Source: an uncultured Vibrio sp. (GTDB taxonomy: Bacteria > Pseudomonadota > Gammaproteobacteria > Enterobacterales > Vibrionaceae). From it: a stretch of DNA of 64,000 nucleotides. Below are positions 1-8,736 of this stretch, one piece after another. A program made the translations under genes and the position numbers. The notes under the pieces were generated by a model that was not told the DNA's origin, made no database searches, and saw only the letters and a list, made by a program, of their open reading frames with translations. The DNA lies in NCBI RefSeq assembly GCF_963675395.1, contig NZ_OY776222.1, positions 682,001 to 746,000 of the forward strand, read 5' to 3'. Position 1 is the first letter of the stretch, and each line of letters opens with the position of its first letter.

Positions 1-1
1 C

Positions 2-304
2 ACTTTCCTCAACAACATGAAGAGTGCGGATTCATACAAGTCGTTTGCGTCGGGTAAAGTTCCTGCTGGCGTATCTGTGAAAACCTTCAAGAGTCATGAT
101 GGTGACTGGATGCTTGCAGTCGCGGTTTACGCCCCTTCTTTGGAAGCAGCGGCAAAGCAAGCAGCAGCAGAAAACAAAAAGCGTGTGCGCGAAGGCCAGA
201 AAGTTGGTTCAAACCATAAGATCTCTACGACAGGTGGTTTGACCGATGGTAGTAACAATACTCAAGGTCCATCAGGCCAAGTGAGTAATGCGAATGATCT
301 GTAA
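2..304 (+). CDS. C-terminal part of an unrecognised protein, cut by the window edge
   Basis: The frame is open from the first bases of the window, so this is the 3' end of a longer gene and its true start lies outside. About 100 residues are visible. They are Ala/Lys-rich in the middle (an AAAKQAAAENKK stretch, likely helical) and end in a low-complexity Gly/Ser/Asn tail. No catalytic motif is seen. The last 17 bases overlap the start of the next exported protein, and the envelope genes that follow run in the same direction, so an operon with an envelope role is likely. That is inference from context; I do not recognise the family. Confidence 0.6.
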   Translation, partial: TFLNNMKSADSYKSFASGKVPAGVSVKTFKSHDGDWMLAVAVYAPSLEAAAKQAAAENKKRVREGQKVGSNHKISTTGGLTDGSNNTQGPSGQVSNANDL

Positions 305-1058
305 CTGCAGATACGCGTTAATACTGGTGGGCCTTATCGGCCTGCCAGCTTTTGCTTCAGAACCACAAGCTTGGTCATTTAATGGCACTGATTATCTTGT
401 AAGCGATGGCGATACTGAAATTTCGGTTGTGGTATCGAGAGAGCTCGCGCTGACAACGAAACAGATGAAATCGCTCTGTCGTAAAGGGTTAGGCCTTAGT
501 CTGAGAAAGCAATACGAAGATAAGCTGGTGAAAGATGAGTGGATTGAAGAGCGCTTTGATACTTGGCCATTTGCCAACCTGACTTATGAGCTAACCAATA
601 TTCAGTTCTCATCGCTGGAAAAAGATCAGGCTTCATGCTCTGCCGTGATTAATGACACCGGGTATAAAACCAATCTTTACACCACGGCGTTGAACTATGC
701 GATCGCGTATTACCAGACTCAGCAATTCGAGAAAATAAAGCCAACTCTGCCGCTGTTAATGAAAGACTCAAGCGTAGCAATGGATGCGGCAGGGATCGTT
801 AGCTTGTTACTGGCTCAGTCTGACCCAGAAAAGGCGGATAGATACTATCAGCAGTATGTTGATCACTCTCGTATTACCCGAAATGAAGTGAAGACCTGGC
901 TTGCTCAGTGGAAATATGACCAAGGGGACTTAGTAGAAAGTCAGTTGCTTGCTAAGTCCTGCACAAGCCAACAATGTAAACGTTTGGTGCTGGATATCGA
1001 AGAAACTCTATTTGAGCAACAAGCGGAAAGCGCAGGGGACCTCTCCTCTTATTTCTGA
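288..1058 (+). CDS. Exported protein of unknown function in an envelope operon
   Basis: 256 codons. The N-terminus has a basic start and a hydrophobic core ending in LPAFAS, a standard Sec signal peptide with cleavage after an A-x-A-type site near residue 24. The mature part has paired cysteines (for example CTSQQC near residue 227) that could form disulfides in the periplasm, and its second half (repeated short helices with Tyr/Gln pairs) resembles a TPR-like solenoid. It overlaps the upstream gene by 17 bases and ends 26 bases before the lytic transglycosylase start. An alternative start is the Met two codons downstream. I do not recognise a named family; a periplasmic partner of the transglycosylase is inference only. 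Confidence 0.7.
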   Translation: MRMICNCRYALILVGLIGLPAFASEPQAWSFNGTDYLVSDGDTEISVVVSRELALTTKQMKSLCRKGLGLSLRKQYEDKLVKDEWIEERFDTWPFANLTYELTNIQFSSLEKDQASCSAVINDTGYKTNLYTTALNYAIAYYQTQQFEKIKPTLPLLMKDSSVAMDAAGIVSLLLAQSDPEKADRYYQQYVDHSRITRNEVKTWLAQWKYDQGDLVESQLLAKSCTSQQCKRLVLDIEETLFEQQAESAGDLSSYF

Positions 1059-1084
1059 TACGAAAGATGACGGTAGCGAGAATT

Positions 1085-2392
1085 ATGAAACTAAAAAACG
1101 GCGCACTGGTAGTATTGTTGAATTTAGCCGTAACCATGCCAAGTTACGCCAATGACCCATTTGCGGAACTCGATCAAGAGATAGAGCAGCTTACTGTTGA
1201 TGATACGGCTGAATTCGAGCAATGGTATGCAGCGCACCTGAAAGAGTTCAATCAGTGGCAGCAAGCGTATTTAGCTGACTGGGATAGCAAACAAAAGGCA
1301 TCCATTCAGAAATGGAGTGACAGCAAAATCTCCTCACCAGAAGTTATTGTCGTTTACGACAAGAAACACGACGCGCGAACGGTCGTAGATTTGGAGAAAG
1401 GTGAAGTCACGGTAAGCTATCTGCCAAAGAACGAAGATGAGACAAAGAAGAATCAAGAAGCCGAAATCGTCAATACTGTGATAGAAAATAACGCTCACTT
1501 GTGGGAACAGATTGGTGTTCCGCAACCCAGTGAGGCCAAACCTAACACGGTCGTTGTAGAAGAGGCGAAAGTTCAGAAAGAAACCTTCGAGCAAGTAAAG
1601 CGAAAAATCGAAGAGCAGACAGAGCGTCAAATGAGTCAGTTAGATATGTTTGTCGCTCAAGGGTCTTCAGTCTTGAGTGAACAAAAGACTGAACAACTTG
1701 TCTCTCAACAAAAAGAGGAGATGAACAAGCAAAAAGAAAAGCGCATCGTGAAGGTGAAGCAAGCGCTTGTTCAACAAGAGGAAAAACTGAAAAAGGCACC
1801 GCGAAAAGTAGTCGCTTATACCGTGAAAATCCCCAAGTCGTCTCTCTCTGAGCGTGCAAACAAATATTTACCTGCAATAAAGAAAGAGGCAGGGAAACGT
1901 CAGTTATCACCGGCGTTAGTACTTGCGATCATGCATGAAGAATCTCACTTTAACCCAAAAGCGAAATCTCACGTGCCTGCGTATGGATTGATGCAGATTG
2001 TCCCAACCACGGCAGGGCATGATGTGAATAAGCTTTATCGTGGTAAAGACAAACCTATGCGTGAAAATGATCTGTATGATCCTGCTGTCAATATTGAAAC
2101 CGGTAGTGCTTATCTGAAAATCTTACAAAGCCGATACTTGAAGGGCATTAAAGACCCGCAAAGCGCGACCTATAGCATCATTGCCGCTTATAACACCGGC
2201 TCAGGCAACGTCGCTAAAGCTTTTGGAGAGCGACGTGTTTCCAGAGCGATTAAAAAGATCAACAGCATGAGTTCTGATGAAGTTTATCAGCGACTTATCA
2301 AAAATTTACCTTACGAAGAGACGCGCAACTACCTAAAGAAGGTGAACGATAGAATGCAAACTTATCGTGCGCAGTCAAACTCAGTCATTTAA
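1085..2392 (+). CDS. MltC-like membrane-associated lytic transglycosylase (SLT domain)
   Basis: 435 residues. The start at 1085 is chosen because it gives a clean signal peptide (MKLKNG, hydrophobic core, PSYA cleavage); an ATG 18 bases earlier only adds six residues in front. Residues 30-130 contain the FEQWYAAHLKEFNQW segment typical of the MltC N-terminal domain. A charged Lys/Glu/Gln-rich coiled-coil linker follows (about 140-250). The C-terminal SLT lysozyme-like domain has HEESHF with the expected catalytic Glu at residue 286, then AYGLMQIVP and IAAYNTGSGNV. Such enzymes cleave the MurNAc-GlcNAc bond of murein to give anhydromuramyl ends. Unlike E. coli MltC there is no lipobox, so the product is likely periplasmic. 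It is followed after 11 bases by a lipoprotein gene. Confidence 0.85.
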   Translation: MKLKNGALVVLLNLAVTMPSYANDPFAELDQEIEQLTVDDTAEFEQWYAAHLKEFNQWQQAYLADWDSKQKASIQKWSDSKISSPEVIVVYDKKHDARTVVDLEKGEVTVSYLPKNEDETKKNQEAEIVNTVIENNAHLWEQIGVPQPSEAKPNTVVVEEAKVQKETFEQVKRKIEEQTERQMSQLDMFVAQGSSVLSEQKTEQLVSQQKEEMNKQKEKRIVKVKQALVQQEEKLKKAPRKVVAYTVKIPKSSLSERANKYLPAIKKEAGKRQLSPALVLAIMHEESHFNPKAKSHVPAYGLMQIVPTTAGHDVNKLYRGKDKPMRENDLYDPAVNIETGSAYLKILQSRYLKGIKDPQSATYSIIAAYNTGSGNVAKAFGERRVSRAIKKINSMSSDEVYQRLIKNLPYEETRNYLKKVNDRMQTYRAQSNSVI

Positions 2393-2403
2393 AAGGAATG
2401 GGG

Positions 2404-2982
2404 ATGAAACATCATATTCTTACCGCAGCAATCGGCGCACTAGTTTTATCGGGCTGTGCAAGCCAAAGTGCGCAAGTAGAAACAGCAAAAATTGATACTA
2501 ACTCAGCAAGTAATGTCCCTAACTGGGTTCTTAATCCGGCTTCGGCAAACGGTTTTGCTGCATCAAACTGTATAGAATCATCAGGCAATTTTTCAATTGA
2601 CCGCAACCACGCTATCTCATTAGCGCGAAATACTCTAGCGCAAAACCTGGACATTAAAGTCAGTGTGTTGGAGAAAAATTATCAAAAGATTAGCAGCTCA
2701 GTAGATGGACAAGCTGCTGGCTCGTCTTTTGAACAAATCGCTAAACAGATTTCGAATACTTCAATTCAGAAAAGCCAGGTAGAGGGAATCTCATTAGTTG
2801 AGATTGATGGTAAAAAGCAGGTTTGTGCTCTAGTTGCTATGCCTGCTGTTGAATATGAAAACCTGTTTAATAGCGCGTTAACAGTATCATCTATCGACCC
2901 AACGGATAAGGCGTCTCTGTATAAAGAGTTTGTTAGTCAAAAGACCACAAAACAACTCGAAGAGCAGGCAGAAGCGCTGTAA
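2404..2982 (+). CDS. LPP20-family outer-membrane lipoprotein
   Basis: 192 residues. The start at 2404 is preferred over the ATG at 2398 because AAGGA (2393-2397) abuts the latter but stands 6 bases from the former. The signal peptide ends in LSGC, a lipobox, so Cys is lipidated and the mature chain is anchored to a membrane. The body (PNWVLNP, then alternating helix/strand with CALVAMP) fits the LPP20 lipoprotein family, whose molecular role is not settled. Last gene of the envelope operon; a hairpin follows 20 bases after the stop. Confidence 0.8.
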   Translation: MKHHILTAAIGALVLSGCASQSAQVETAKIDTNSASNVPNWVLNPASANGFAASNCIESSGNFSIDRNHAISLARNTLAQNLDIKVSVLEKNYQKISSSVDGQAAGSSFEQIAKQISNTSIQKSQVEGISLVEIDGKKQVCALVAMPAVEYENLFNSALTVSSIDPTDKASLYKEFVSQKTTKQLEEQAEAL

Positions 2983-3002
2983 TTCTTTGTTGTATCTAAG
3001 AA

Positions 3003-3023
3003 AAGCGAGTGTGGGGCTCGCTT
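3003..3023 (+). terminator. Possible terminator hairpin of the envelope operon
   Basis: AAGCGAG and CTCGCTT form a perfect 7-bp stem with a 7-base loop, 20 bases after the LPP20 stop. There is no proper T-run after it, so it may be a weak terminator or only a 3'-end stabilising hairpin. Confidence 0.4.
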
Positions 3024-3184
3024 ATCACCTAAAGCGTTACAGCAGGAAGTGATTGCAATGATAGAAGTTGAAACTACTGAATCATGAAGCCGAAAAACTA
3101 ATATCTTATTGAATCTTATAGATAACGAAAACTGACCATAAGTGGTTTGAAGACGTGTCCGCGCTTTTTTATGGGAACAAGCTT

Positions 3185-3346
3185 ATACCAATCACAGTAA
3201 GTAAGTGATCAGAAATAGCGTAGGAAAAATGCTAGAGAACAAGGCAGGATTTTTCGATAAGTAGTTACTCTACAATCAAAAATTCTAACGCAGTTATCGA
3301 GTATTTTAACAAGATAGAATGACCAATTATTTACTACGATTGGTAT
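3185..3346. repeat. MITE-like element with 27-bp imperfect terminal inverted repeats
   Basis: The ends are inverted copies: ATACCAATC at 3185 and GATTGGTAT ending at 3346, with similarity extending through 27 bases on each side (AGTAA, TAA and TCA blocks conserved; about six mismatches). The 162-bp element codes for nothing. From memory, similar sequences starting ATACCAAT are dispersed in Vibrio intergenic regions. Its right end lies directly against a truncated yitT fragment, so it marks a rearrangement junction. Confidence 0.65.
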
Positions 3347-3531
3347 TAATATCGTTTGGGGTGGTTATTCTGTCTTAAGACCTTCACAGCCGTTGGTCTA
3401 GTTTCATTTATCACTAATACTCAATCCAATTTTGTTGAGTTAAATAATGTGCACCCACTTTATGGTGCGATTTTTGGCGGCTTTCTATTTGGTACCGGGT
3501 TTATCATCTTATTCCGTCATAAAGCCAGCCT
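3347..3531 (+). pseudogene. Internal fragment of a YitT-family membrane protein
   Basis: The translated frame reads RLGWLFCLKTFTAVGLVSF, then PLYGAIFGGFLFGTGFIILF and RHKASL. This matches the middle of YitT/DUF161-type integral membrane proteins, which normally have about 200-290 residues; only about 60 remain. The beginning is cut at the repeat end (3346). The end is cut abruptly after KASL, where the frame passes into an aminotransferase sequence. No start codon with a ribosome site is present. Non-functional remnant; intact copies presumably exist or existed elsewhere. Confidence 0.7.
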
Positions 3532-4045
3532 TGTATTTATTTACCTATGGAAGGTCTAGCGCCTTACCGTTCAGCGGTTCAAGATTTAGTGTTTGGTGAA
3601 AACCATCCGACTTTGGAAGAGAAAAGAGTGGCAACGATTCAGTCACTAGGCGGCTCTGGCGCGCTGATGATCGGTGCGGATTTCCTAAATCACTATTTTC
3701 CGAAATCCAAAGTGTGGGTAAGCAACCCAACTTGGGAAAACCACCATGCCATTTTTGCTGGTGCTGGATTCGAAGTAGGTACTTACCCGTACTTTAACCC
3801 AGAAACGAAAATGCTCGATTTCGATGGCATGATTTCAACGTTAAAAGAGCTTTCAGAGCAAAGTATTGTTCTACTTCATCCTTGTTTTCATAACCCTACG
3901 GGCGTTGATCATTACCAATGAACAATGGGACAAAGTGATCGAAGTGGTTAAAGCACAAAAATTAATCCCATTCTTTGATATGACTTACCAAGGCTATGGC
4001 GAAGGGATTGCTGAAGACGCTTACGTCGTTGAGAAACATAATTAT
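3532..4045 (+). pseudogene. Truncated, frameshifted aromatic/aspartate aminotransferase
   Basis: From [14 protein letters not shown] onward the sequence is that of a PLP-dependent class I aminotransferase of the AspC/TyrB type ([31 protein letters not shown]). About 65 N-terminal residues are missing at the junction with the yitT fragment. A single extra base near 3910 shifts NPTGVD into a premature stop; in the next frame it continues [12 protein letters not shown] and [11 protein letters not shown]. The sequence ends near 4045, before the PLP-binding lysine region of the family. Truncated at both ends and frameshifted, it cannot encode an active enzyme. Confidence 0.85.
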
Positions 4046-4322
4046 TGATGAGCAAAAGCTCCTTGCGCCATTGCCAGAAAGCATACGTCACTATGCCTAA
4101 GCCAATGAACATGGACTCCATTATGTTGCCGACAATCGTATAAGACTCAAGCCTGATGAATTCGTCGATGAGATCTTGAGAGAGAGACAGCAAAATACAG
4201 ATAAAGCCAAAAGAAAAATAGTTGGTTATCTTTCCTGGCGTTCGGGTTGAGAGGATAACGAGCACCCACACCAGCCCCATGATGGTCGAAGAGCCTTCAC
4301 CGATAATGTCGAGCCAGGGCAA
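4046..4322 (-). pseudogene. N-terminal membrane part of a sensor-type protein, truncated
   Basis: On the minus strand an open frame starts at a TTG (4322) where an ATG would be expected, so the junction with the next fragment falls on the start codon. It reads PWLDIIGEGSSTIMGLVWVL, then about three hydrophobic segments and [12 protein letters not shown]. This resembles the N-terminal membrane module of signalling proteins such as diguanylate cyclases or histidine kinases, but that name is uncertain. The homologous-looking part stops where the aminotransferase fragment begins on the other strand, so no output domain is left. Confidence 0.5.
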
Positions 4323-4509
4323 TCACACTTACGCGGTTTACAACATCGATGAAGCTTATCAGTACGCTGGCAGTTTCGCGCTGGTGGCTGATGACCAAAA
4401 TGGTTTGGATGGTGCCAGTGAGACGGATGGGATTCACGCAGTTTCAAGCTCGGTAGGCGATCGATTCCCTAACGGACTTTTCATTGCCCAGGATGGCTTC
4501 AACGTTTAG
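4321..4509 (+). pseudogene. Internal fragment of a beta-propeller 3-phytase
   Basis: The frame reads NHTYAVYNIDE, YAGSFALVADDQNGLDG, ASETDGI and FPNGLFIAQDG. This is the pattern of the C-terminal blades of beta-propeller phytases, which hydrolyse phytate with calcium. Only about 62 residues remain of a protein that is usually more than 300. It begins exactly at the start-codon junction of the opposite-strand fragment and stops at a TAG directly after QDGFNV. Non-functional remnant. Confidence 0.65.
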
Positions 4510-4553
4510 GCGCATTAGATGGCTTTTCTATGCGTAATCACTGCTTGTTGCAT

Positions 4554-5585
4554 TCATTTATCTGACGAGGCTTCTTCTAGTAGCAGTGCACGGTAAGTCC
4601 GCGGCGTAACGTCAAACCAAGCCCGGCAGGCGCGGTTGAATGTGGCTTGTTCTGAGTAGCCTAGTAGCCCGCTGATCTGACTTAATTTTAGGTTTGGATC
4701 TTTCAAATACTTGGTCACGATAACTTGTCTCTCACTCACTAAAATTTGCTCGTAGGTTGTACTCTCTTGGGCGAGTTTGCGTTGCAGCGTTCGCTTGTGC
4801 ATAGAAAGGTGAGAAGCGATGTTTTCAGTGCTACATTGGCCAGTGGGAAGAAGGCCTTTAATTAGTCTTCTTACATCATCAGAGACGGAACTTGCGAACG
4901 GAACGGGTTGCGAGTCCAGGTAGTGTCTTGCCAGTTTACAGGTTTGCTCATCTTCGCTGGATAGCGGGGTGTCGAACGCAGATTCTGGAAGAATAAACCC
5001 ACACCAGTTCTGATTGAACTCGATCGGACAGCCAAATACGTTTTGATATGACGCCTCATCTCCGAGCCGAGAGTGCATAAAGTGCGCAGAGATGGGTTTA
5101 AAGTCGTTTCCGCATAATAATTTAATCACCTGCATCGCATTCGCCAATCCCAGCTCGTAGCACTGAACGGAGTAGTCTATTCCACGACCCTGAACGCTGT
5201 ATTCCAATTTTATTGTTCTGGCTTGCCCCTTTGTTTGAGCAATGTGTTTTGTCGTTAATGCGGAACAATGCAGGTGTAAATAACGGGATATATTTTCCAA
5301 CGCATCACCAACCGTAGCCGAACTGCGTGCAATCACCGAAATTGGCCCGAGAATGCCCATGCCCTGATATTCAGCGAGTCGTAGCCCGAAGTCAGGACAA
5401 TCGAGGATAGTTGCGGTGTCTTCCAGCAACGCAATCATATTGCGAAAGAGCAGAAAGGAATCCTCATCCCGTTTGTCTGCACTCGCTATGTGATATTTCG
5501 ACAGCAAAGAGCGTGGGTCTCCACCCAAAGATTGCGTCAGACTGTCGTATCCGCGAAGGTTTGTCGCTCTAATTAAAATATGCAC
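4554..5585 (-). CDS. AraC-family regulator with arabinose-binding-like N-terminal domain
   Basis: 343 residues. Residues 20-210 match the 'arabinose_bd' ligand domain found in OruR/ArgR-like AraC regulators (LLEDTATILDCPDFGLRLAE, GILGPISVIARSSATV). The C-terminal ~100 residues hold two helix-turn-helix motifs (ENIASHLSMHKRTLQRKL and KLSQISGLLGYSEQATFNRA) and the usual FDVTPRTYR ending. It is divergent from the Baeyer-Villiger monooxygenase gene across 188 bases, the classic layout for a local activator of that gene and the hydrolase behind it. The inducer is unknown; a ketone or alcohol is inference. Confidence 0.85.
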   Translation of the reverse strand: MHILIRATNLRGYDSLTQSLGGDPRSLLSKYHIASADKRDEDSFLLFRNMIALLEDTATILDCPDFGLRLAEYQGMGILGPISVIARSSATVGDALENISRYLHLHCSALTTKHIAQTKGQARTIKLEYSVQGRGIDYSVQCYELGLANAMQVIKLLCGNDFKPISAHFMHSRLGDEASYQNVFGCPIEFNQNWCGFILPESAFDTPLSSEDEQTCKLARHYLDSQPVPFASSVSDDVRRLIKGLLPTGQCSTENIASHLSMHKRTLQRKLAQESTTYEQILVSERQVIVTKYLKDPNLKLSQISGLLGYSEQATFNRACRAWFDVTPRTYRALLLEEASSDK

Positions 5586-5773
5586 AATGACTCCCTTGTC
5601 TTTGATTTGTCCATTCTATCGCTGTTACATATCGGGAAAATACACGGAATTAACATTTTAGTAACATTGTCACGTTTTATCAAAAATTTGTCGTCATTCG
5701 TCAATATTATCCGGCGTGTTTGCTGAAATATTGAACAAGGTTTAGTCAATACTAACGACAAAAGGAAAACGTT

Positions 5774-7276
5774 ATGACCACTGCACATTACGACACCATC
5801 ATAATCGGAGCTGGCCTTTCAGGGATTGGAACGGCCTGCCACCTGACTAATGAGCACCCTAATAAAACGCTTGCTATTCTTGAGCGTAGAGAGCGCATGG
5901 GAGGCTCCTGGGACTTGTACCGCTATCCTGGCATACGTTCCGACTCCGATATGGCAAGTTATGGCTTTGACTTTAAACCTTGGTATTCAGATAAGGTTCT
6001 CGCTGAAGGTCCTAACATCAGAAATTACGTGGCAGAAACAGCTAAAGAGTTTGGCTTTGACGAAAAAGTACACTACGGCATAGCGATCACTAGCGCCAAC
6101 TGGTCTGATACTAAGCAACTTTGGACGGTAAACGCGACGCACGAGCCTACTGGTGAGAAAAAAACATTTACTTGTGCTTTTCTCATTAACTGTGCGGGCT
6201 ACTACAATTTTGATGAGGGGCATCGACCTCATTTTGAACGAGAGGAGTCGTTTAAAGGTGATATTATTCACCCACAGTTTTGGCCTGAGGACTTCGATTA
6301 CTCGGGTAAGAAAGTTGTCGTGATTGGTAGTGGCGCGACAGCGGTTACTATTGTACCGAGTATGGCGGACAAAGCCGCCGGGGTGACAATGCTTCAGCGT
6401 TCACCGAGTTATATTATGTCGGTTCCTAATACGGATAAAATATCCATTTTCCTCAATCGCTTCTTACCGAAAAAATGGGTATTTAACCTGACAAGAAAAC
6501 GCAATATTTTACTACAGCGAGGCTTGTATCTTGCTTGTAGAAAATGGCCAACAAGAATGCGTAAGGTCATGTTGTCTCATATGCGCAAGCAAGTTGGTGC
6601 TGATTTTGATATGACTCACTTTACACCTAATTACAACCCTTGGGAGCAGCGTCTATGTGCAGCGCCAGACGGTGACTTTTTCAAAGTGTTACGTTCAGGT
6701 AAAGCTGATATCGCCACTGATCATATCGAGCATTTTACTGAGAACGGCATTATGCTGAAGTCGGGCAAGCATTTGGATGCCGATGTCATTGTGACAGCGA
6801 CAGGGTTAGAGATGCAGTTAATGGGCGGCATGGAGTTTTTGGTCAATGGCGAGCCAATCAACGTACCGGATAAAATGATTTATAAAGGGATTATGATTGA
6901 AGACGTACCTAATTACGGCTGGATTTTCGGCTACACCAATGCTCCTTGGACTCTGAAGGCGGATATCGGTGGTCGTTATCTATGTAATCTGTTTAGACAT
7001 ATGGATCAGCATGGGTTTGGTGTTGCACGTCCTGTAGACACTGTCAGCTCAAGTACGGGTGTGAGTATGCTTGATGGCTTTGCCCCAGGTTATATGGAGC
7101 GAGCTAAAGATAGAATGCCAAGGCAGGGGAAAGAAGCCCCTTGGGTTGTAACGATGCACTATGGAAAAGATAAAAAAGCACTGACCGAAGAGCCCATTGA
7201 AGATGGTGTTTTGCAGTTCTCCCATGCGGTGAGCCAAGATAAAGCAGTGGCTCAAAACGTTGAAGCCGTGGCTTAA
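5774..7276 (+). CDS. Flavin-dependent Baeyer-Villiger monooxygenase
   Basis: 500 residues, usual for type I Baeyer-Villiger monooxygenases. The FAD Rossmann motif IIGAGLSG is at residues 10-17 and the NADPH-binding GSGATA at 185-190. Between them lies FKGDIIHPQFWP (160-171), which matches the family fingerprint F-x-G-x3-H-x3-W-P. These enzymes insert oxygen next to a ketone carbonyl to give an ester or lactone using NADPH and O2. The start has GGAAAACG upstream. A hydrolase follows 30 bases later and could open the ester formed, so the two genes probably form one ketone-degrading unit controlled by the divergent AraC protein. The substrate cannot be read from sequence. Confidence 0.88.
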   Translation: MTTAHYDTIIIGAGLSGIGTACHLTNEHPNKTLAILERRERMGGSWDLYRYPGIRSDSDMASYGFDFKPWYSDKVLAEGPNIRNYVAETAKEFGFDEKVHYGIAITSANWSDTKQLWTVNATHEPTGEKKTFTCAFLINCAGYYNFDEGHRPHFEREESFKGDIIHPQFWPEDFDYSGKKVVVIGSGATAVTIVPSMADKAAGVTMLQRSPSYIMSVPNTDKISIFLNRFLPKKWVFNLTRKRNILLQRGLYLACRKWPTRMRKVMLSHMRKQVGADFDMTHFTPNYNPWEQRLCAAPDGDFFKVLRSGKADIATDHIEHFTENGIMLKSGKHLDADVIVTATGLEMQLMGGMEFLVNGEPINVPDKMIYKGIMIEDVPNYGWIFGYTNAPWTLKADIGGRYLCNLFRHMDQHGFGVARPVDTVSSSTGVSMLDGFAPGYMERAKDRMPRQGKEAPWVVTMHYGKDKKALTEEPIEDGVLQFSHAVSQDKAVAQNVEAVA

Positions 7277-7306
7277 TTCGATTTTCCACAAGTTAAGGAT
7301 ATGAAT

Positions 7307-8110
7307 ATGACAACGTCTGAAAATGATAATCCGTCAGTGGTACTTATCCCCGGTATGTGGAGTACGGGAGAGACGTTATCTGAACTGCAGCGTGCTTTTG
7401 AAGCGCAAGGGTATAAGGTAGAGTCTGTTTGCCTACCTGAGCACAAAAAGAAGGCAGAATATAGTAAGGCTGATAAGGTCAGATTGGCTGAGACTTGCCT
7501 GCAGGATTACGTGGATTTTATTGTCGCAAGAATAAAGACGTATAAGGCTCCTCCAATATTAGTCGGACACTCGATGGGCGGTCTGTTAGCACAGCTTGTC
7601 GCGGCTAGAGTACCAGTTAATAAACTGGTTTTGCTTTCATCTGCAGCGCCGGGTGGGATTAACGGTTGGAGTTGGTCAGTTATACGTACTTTAGGGCGAA
7701 ATTTATTCTTATTTCCTTTGTGGAAAAAAGTAACGGAGCTTGGATTGTGTCATGTCCGTTATGGCATCGCCAATTCTCAAAGCGCCTCAGTTCAGCAACA
7801 AATCATGCAAGATATGACGTACGAATCGGGTATGGCGACTTTCCAAATAGGTGTTGGAGGCCTACTTAAAAGTGGCTTTTCTCGGGTTGATGCTAAGCAG
7901 GTGCAATGCCCTGTCCTTGTTATCGGCGGGACAGCAGACCGTATTACGCCTATCAAGGTGCAACGTGCTATCGTGAAAAAGTATGGGGAACAGGCTACTC
8001 TGGTCGAATTACCAGAGGTATGTCACTGGACAATAGGGGGAAGCAATTTACCCCAAGTCACATCGGTGATCTTTGACTGGCTTGATGATCAAATACATAT
8101 CGCCGCGTAA
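7307..8110 (+). CDS. Alpha/beta-fold hydrolase, likely esterase or lactonase
   Basis: 267 residues. The start at 7307 is chosen because AAGGA (7295-7299) is 7 bases away; the ATG at 7301 is too close to it. The oxyanion-side motif VVLIPGMWS is at the N-terminus, the nucleophile elbow is GHSMGG, an acidic residue follows in GGTADRITP, and a His lies in EVCHWTIGG, giving a full Ser-Asp-His triad. Position directly after a Baeyer-Villiger monooxygenase suggests cleavage of its ester or lactone product. Cytosolic; no signal peptide. A strong terminator follows. Confidence 0.82.
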   Translation: MTTSENDNPSVVLIPGMWSTGETLSELQRAFEAQGYKVESVCLPEHKKKAEYSKADKVRLAETCLQDYVDFIVARIKTYKAPPILVGHSMGGLLAQLVAARVPVNKLVLLSSAAPGGINGWSWSVIRTLGRNLFLFPLWKKVTELGLCHVRYGIANSQSASVQQQIMQDMTYESGMATFQIGVGGLLKSGFSRVDAKQVQCPVLVIGGTADRITPIKVQRAIVKKYGEQATLVELPEVCHWTIGGSNLPQVTSVIFDWLDDQIHIAA

Positions 8111-8143
8111 ATATAGCGCTTCGACATTGAATAGCATGTTTGA

Positions 8144-8174
8144 AAAATGCCCTCCAGTCAAAGGAGGGCATTTT
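8144..8174. terminator. Bidirectional intrinsic terminator
   Basis: AAAATGCCCTCC pairs with GGAGGGCATTTT (12 bp) around a 7-base loop, with A-runs on one side and T-runs on the other. It serves the hydrolase gene from the left and the small heat-shock gene from the right. Confidence 0.9.
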
Positions 8175-8186
8175 GTTTACGCTTAG

Positions 8187-8609
8187 CTAGCGAATTGGAA
8201 TCTTGTGTTCTTCTTCACTTTGGTCGGCTAGTTTTGGTACCACGACAGTCAAAACACCGTCGGAAAAATCAGCGCTAATTTCTTCGACATTGATGTTGTT
8301 ACCGAGCGTAAAACTTCGAGACATTTTGCCACTGTATCGTTCACTGTGGACTACCTTACCTTCTTTTTCTGTCTCTTTTTTCGTTTCGATACTTGCTTCG
8401 ATGGATAACACCCCTTGCTGGCAGCTAAGTTTGATATCTTCTTTTTTCACTCCCGGCAAATCGGCAGTGACTTCGAAGGCTTGGTCTTTCTCGACGATAT
8501 CAACTCGTGGCGAAAAAGTACCCTCTTCGAATCGTGTCCTCAATGCAGGAAATGAATTGTCAAAGAACCGGGAGAAATCAGCCCAGCTATCACGAGGAAC
8601 CAAGCTCAT
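8187..8609 (-). CDS. Hsp20/alpha-crystallin small heat-shock protein
   Basis: 140 residues. The start at 8609 is fixed by a strong GAGGAGG site about 7 bases upstream; a longer frame adds six residues that would include that site. The alpha-crystallin domain covers about residues 35-130 (FEVTADLPGVKKEDIKLSC, GVLSIEAS, RSFTLGNNI, DGVLTVVVPK), and the chain ends in the short C-terminal HKIPIR that carries the I-x-I/V-type tail motif. Such ATP-independent chaperones bind unfolding proteins in large oligomers. Transcribed alone; shares its terminator with the hydrolase gene. No convincing sigma-32 promoter was seen. Confidence 0.92.
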   Translation of the reverse strand: MSLVPRDSWADFSRFFDNSFPALRTRFEEGTFSPRVDIVEKDQAFEVTADLPGVKKEDIKLSCQQGVLSIEASIETKKETEKEGKVVHSERYSGKMSRSFTLGNNINVEEISADFSDGVLTVVVPKLADQSEEEHKIPIR

Positions 8610-8736
8610 AAGTACCTCCTCATTCACTCTTTCCTAACACCACTATAAGTATAATTCGAATGTGTGAATTTTCAGGAAAAATTCCTTTTCTGTTTGATTA
8701 AAATCAATTATGAGAAGCGCGTTAAAAGCCTGGCAT

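Noticed and set aside
8610..8700. Sigma-32 heat-shock promoter for the Hsp20 gene
   Set aside because: CCTGAAA is present upstream on the minus strand, but no CCCCAT-like -10 at the right distance was found.
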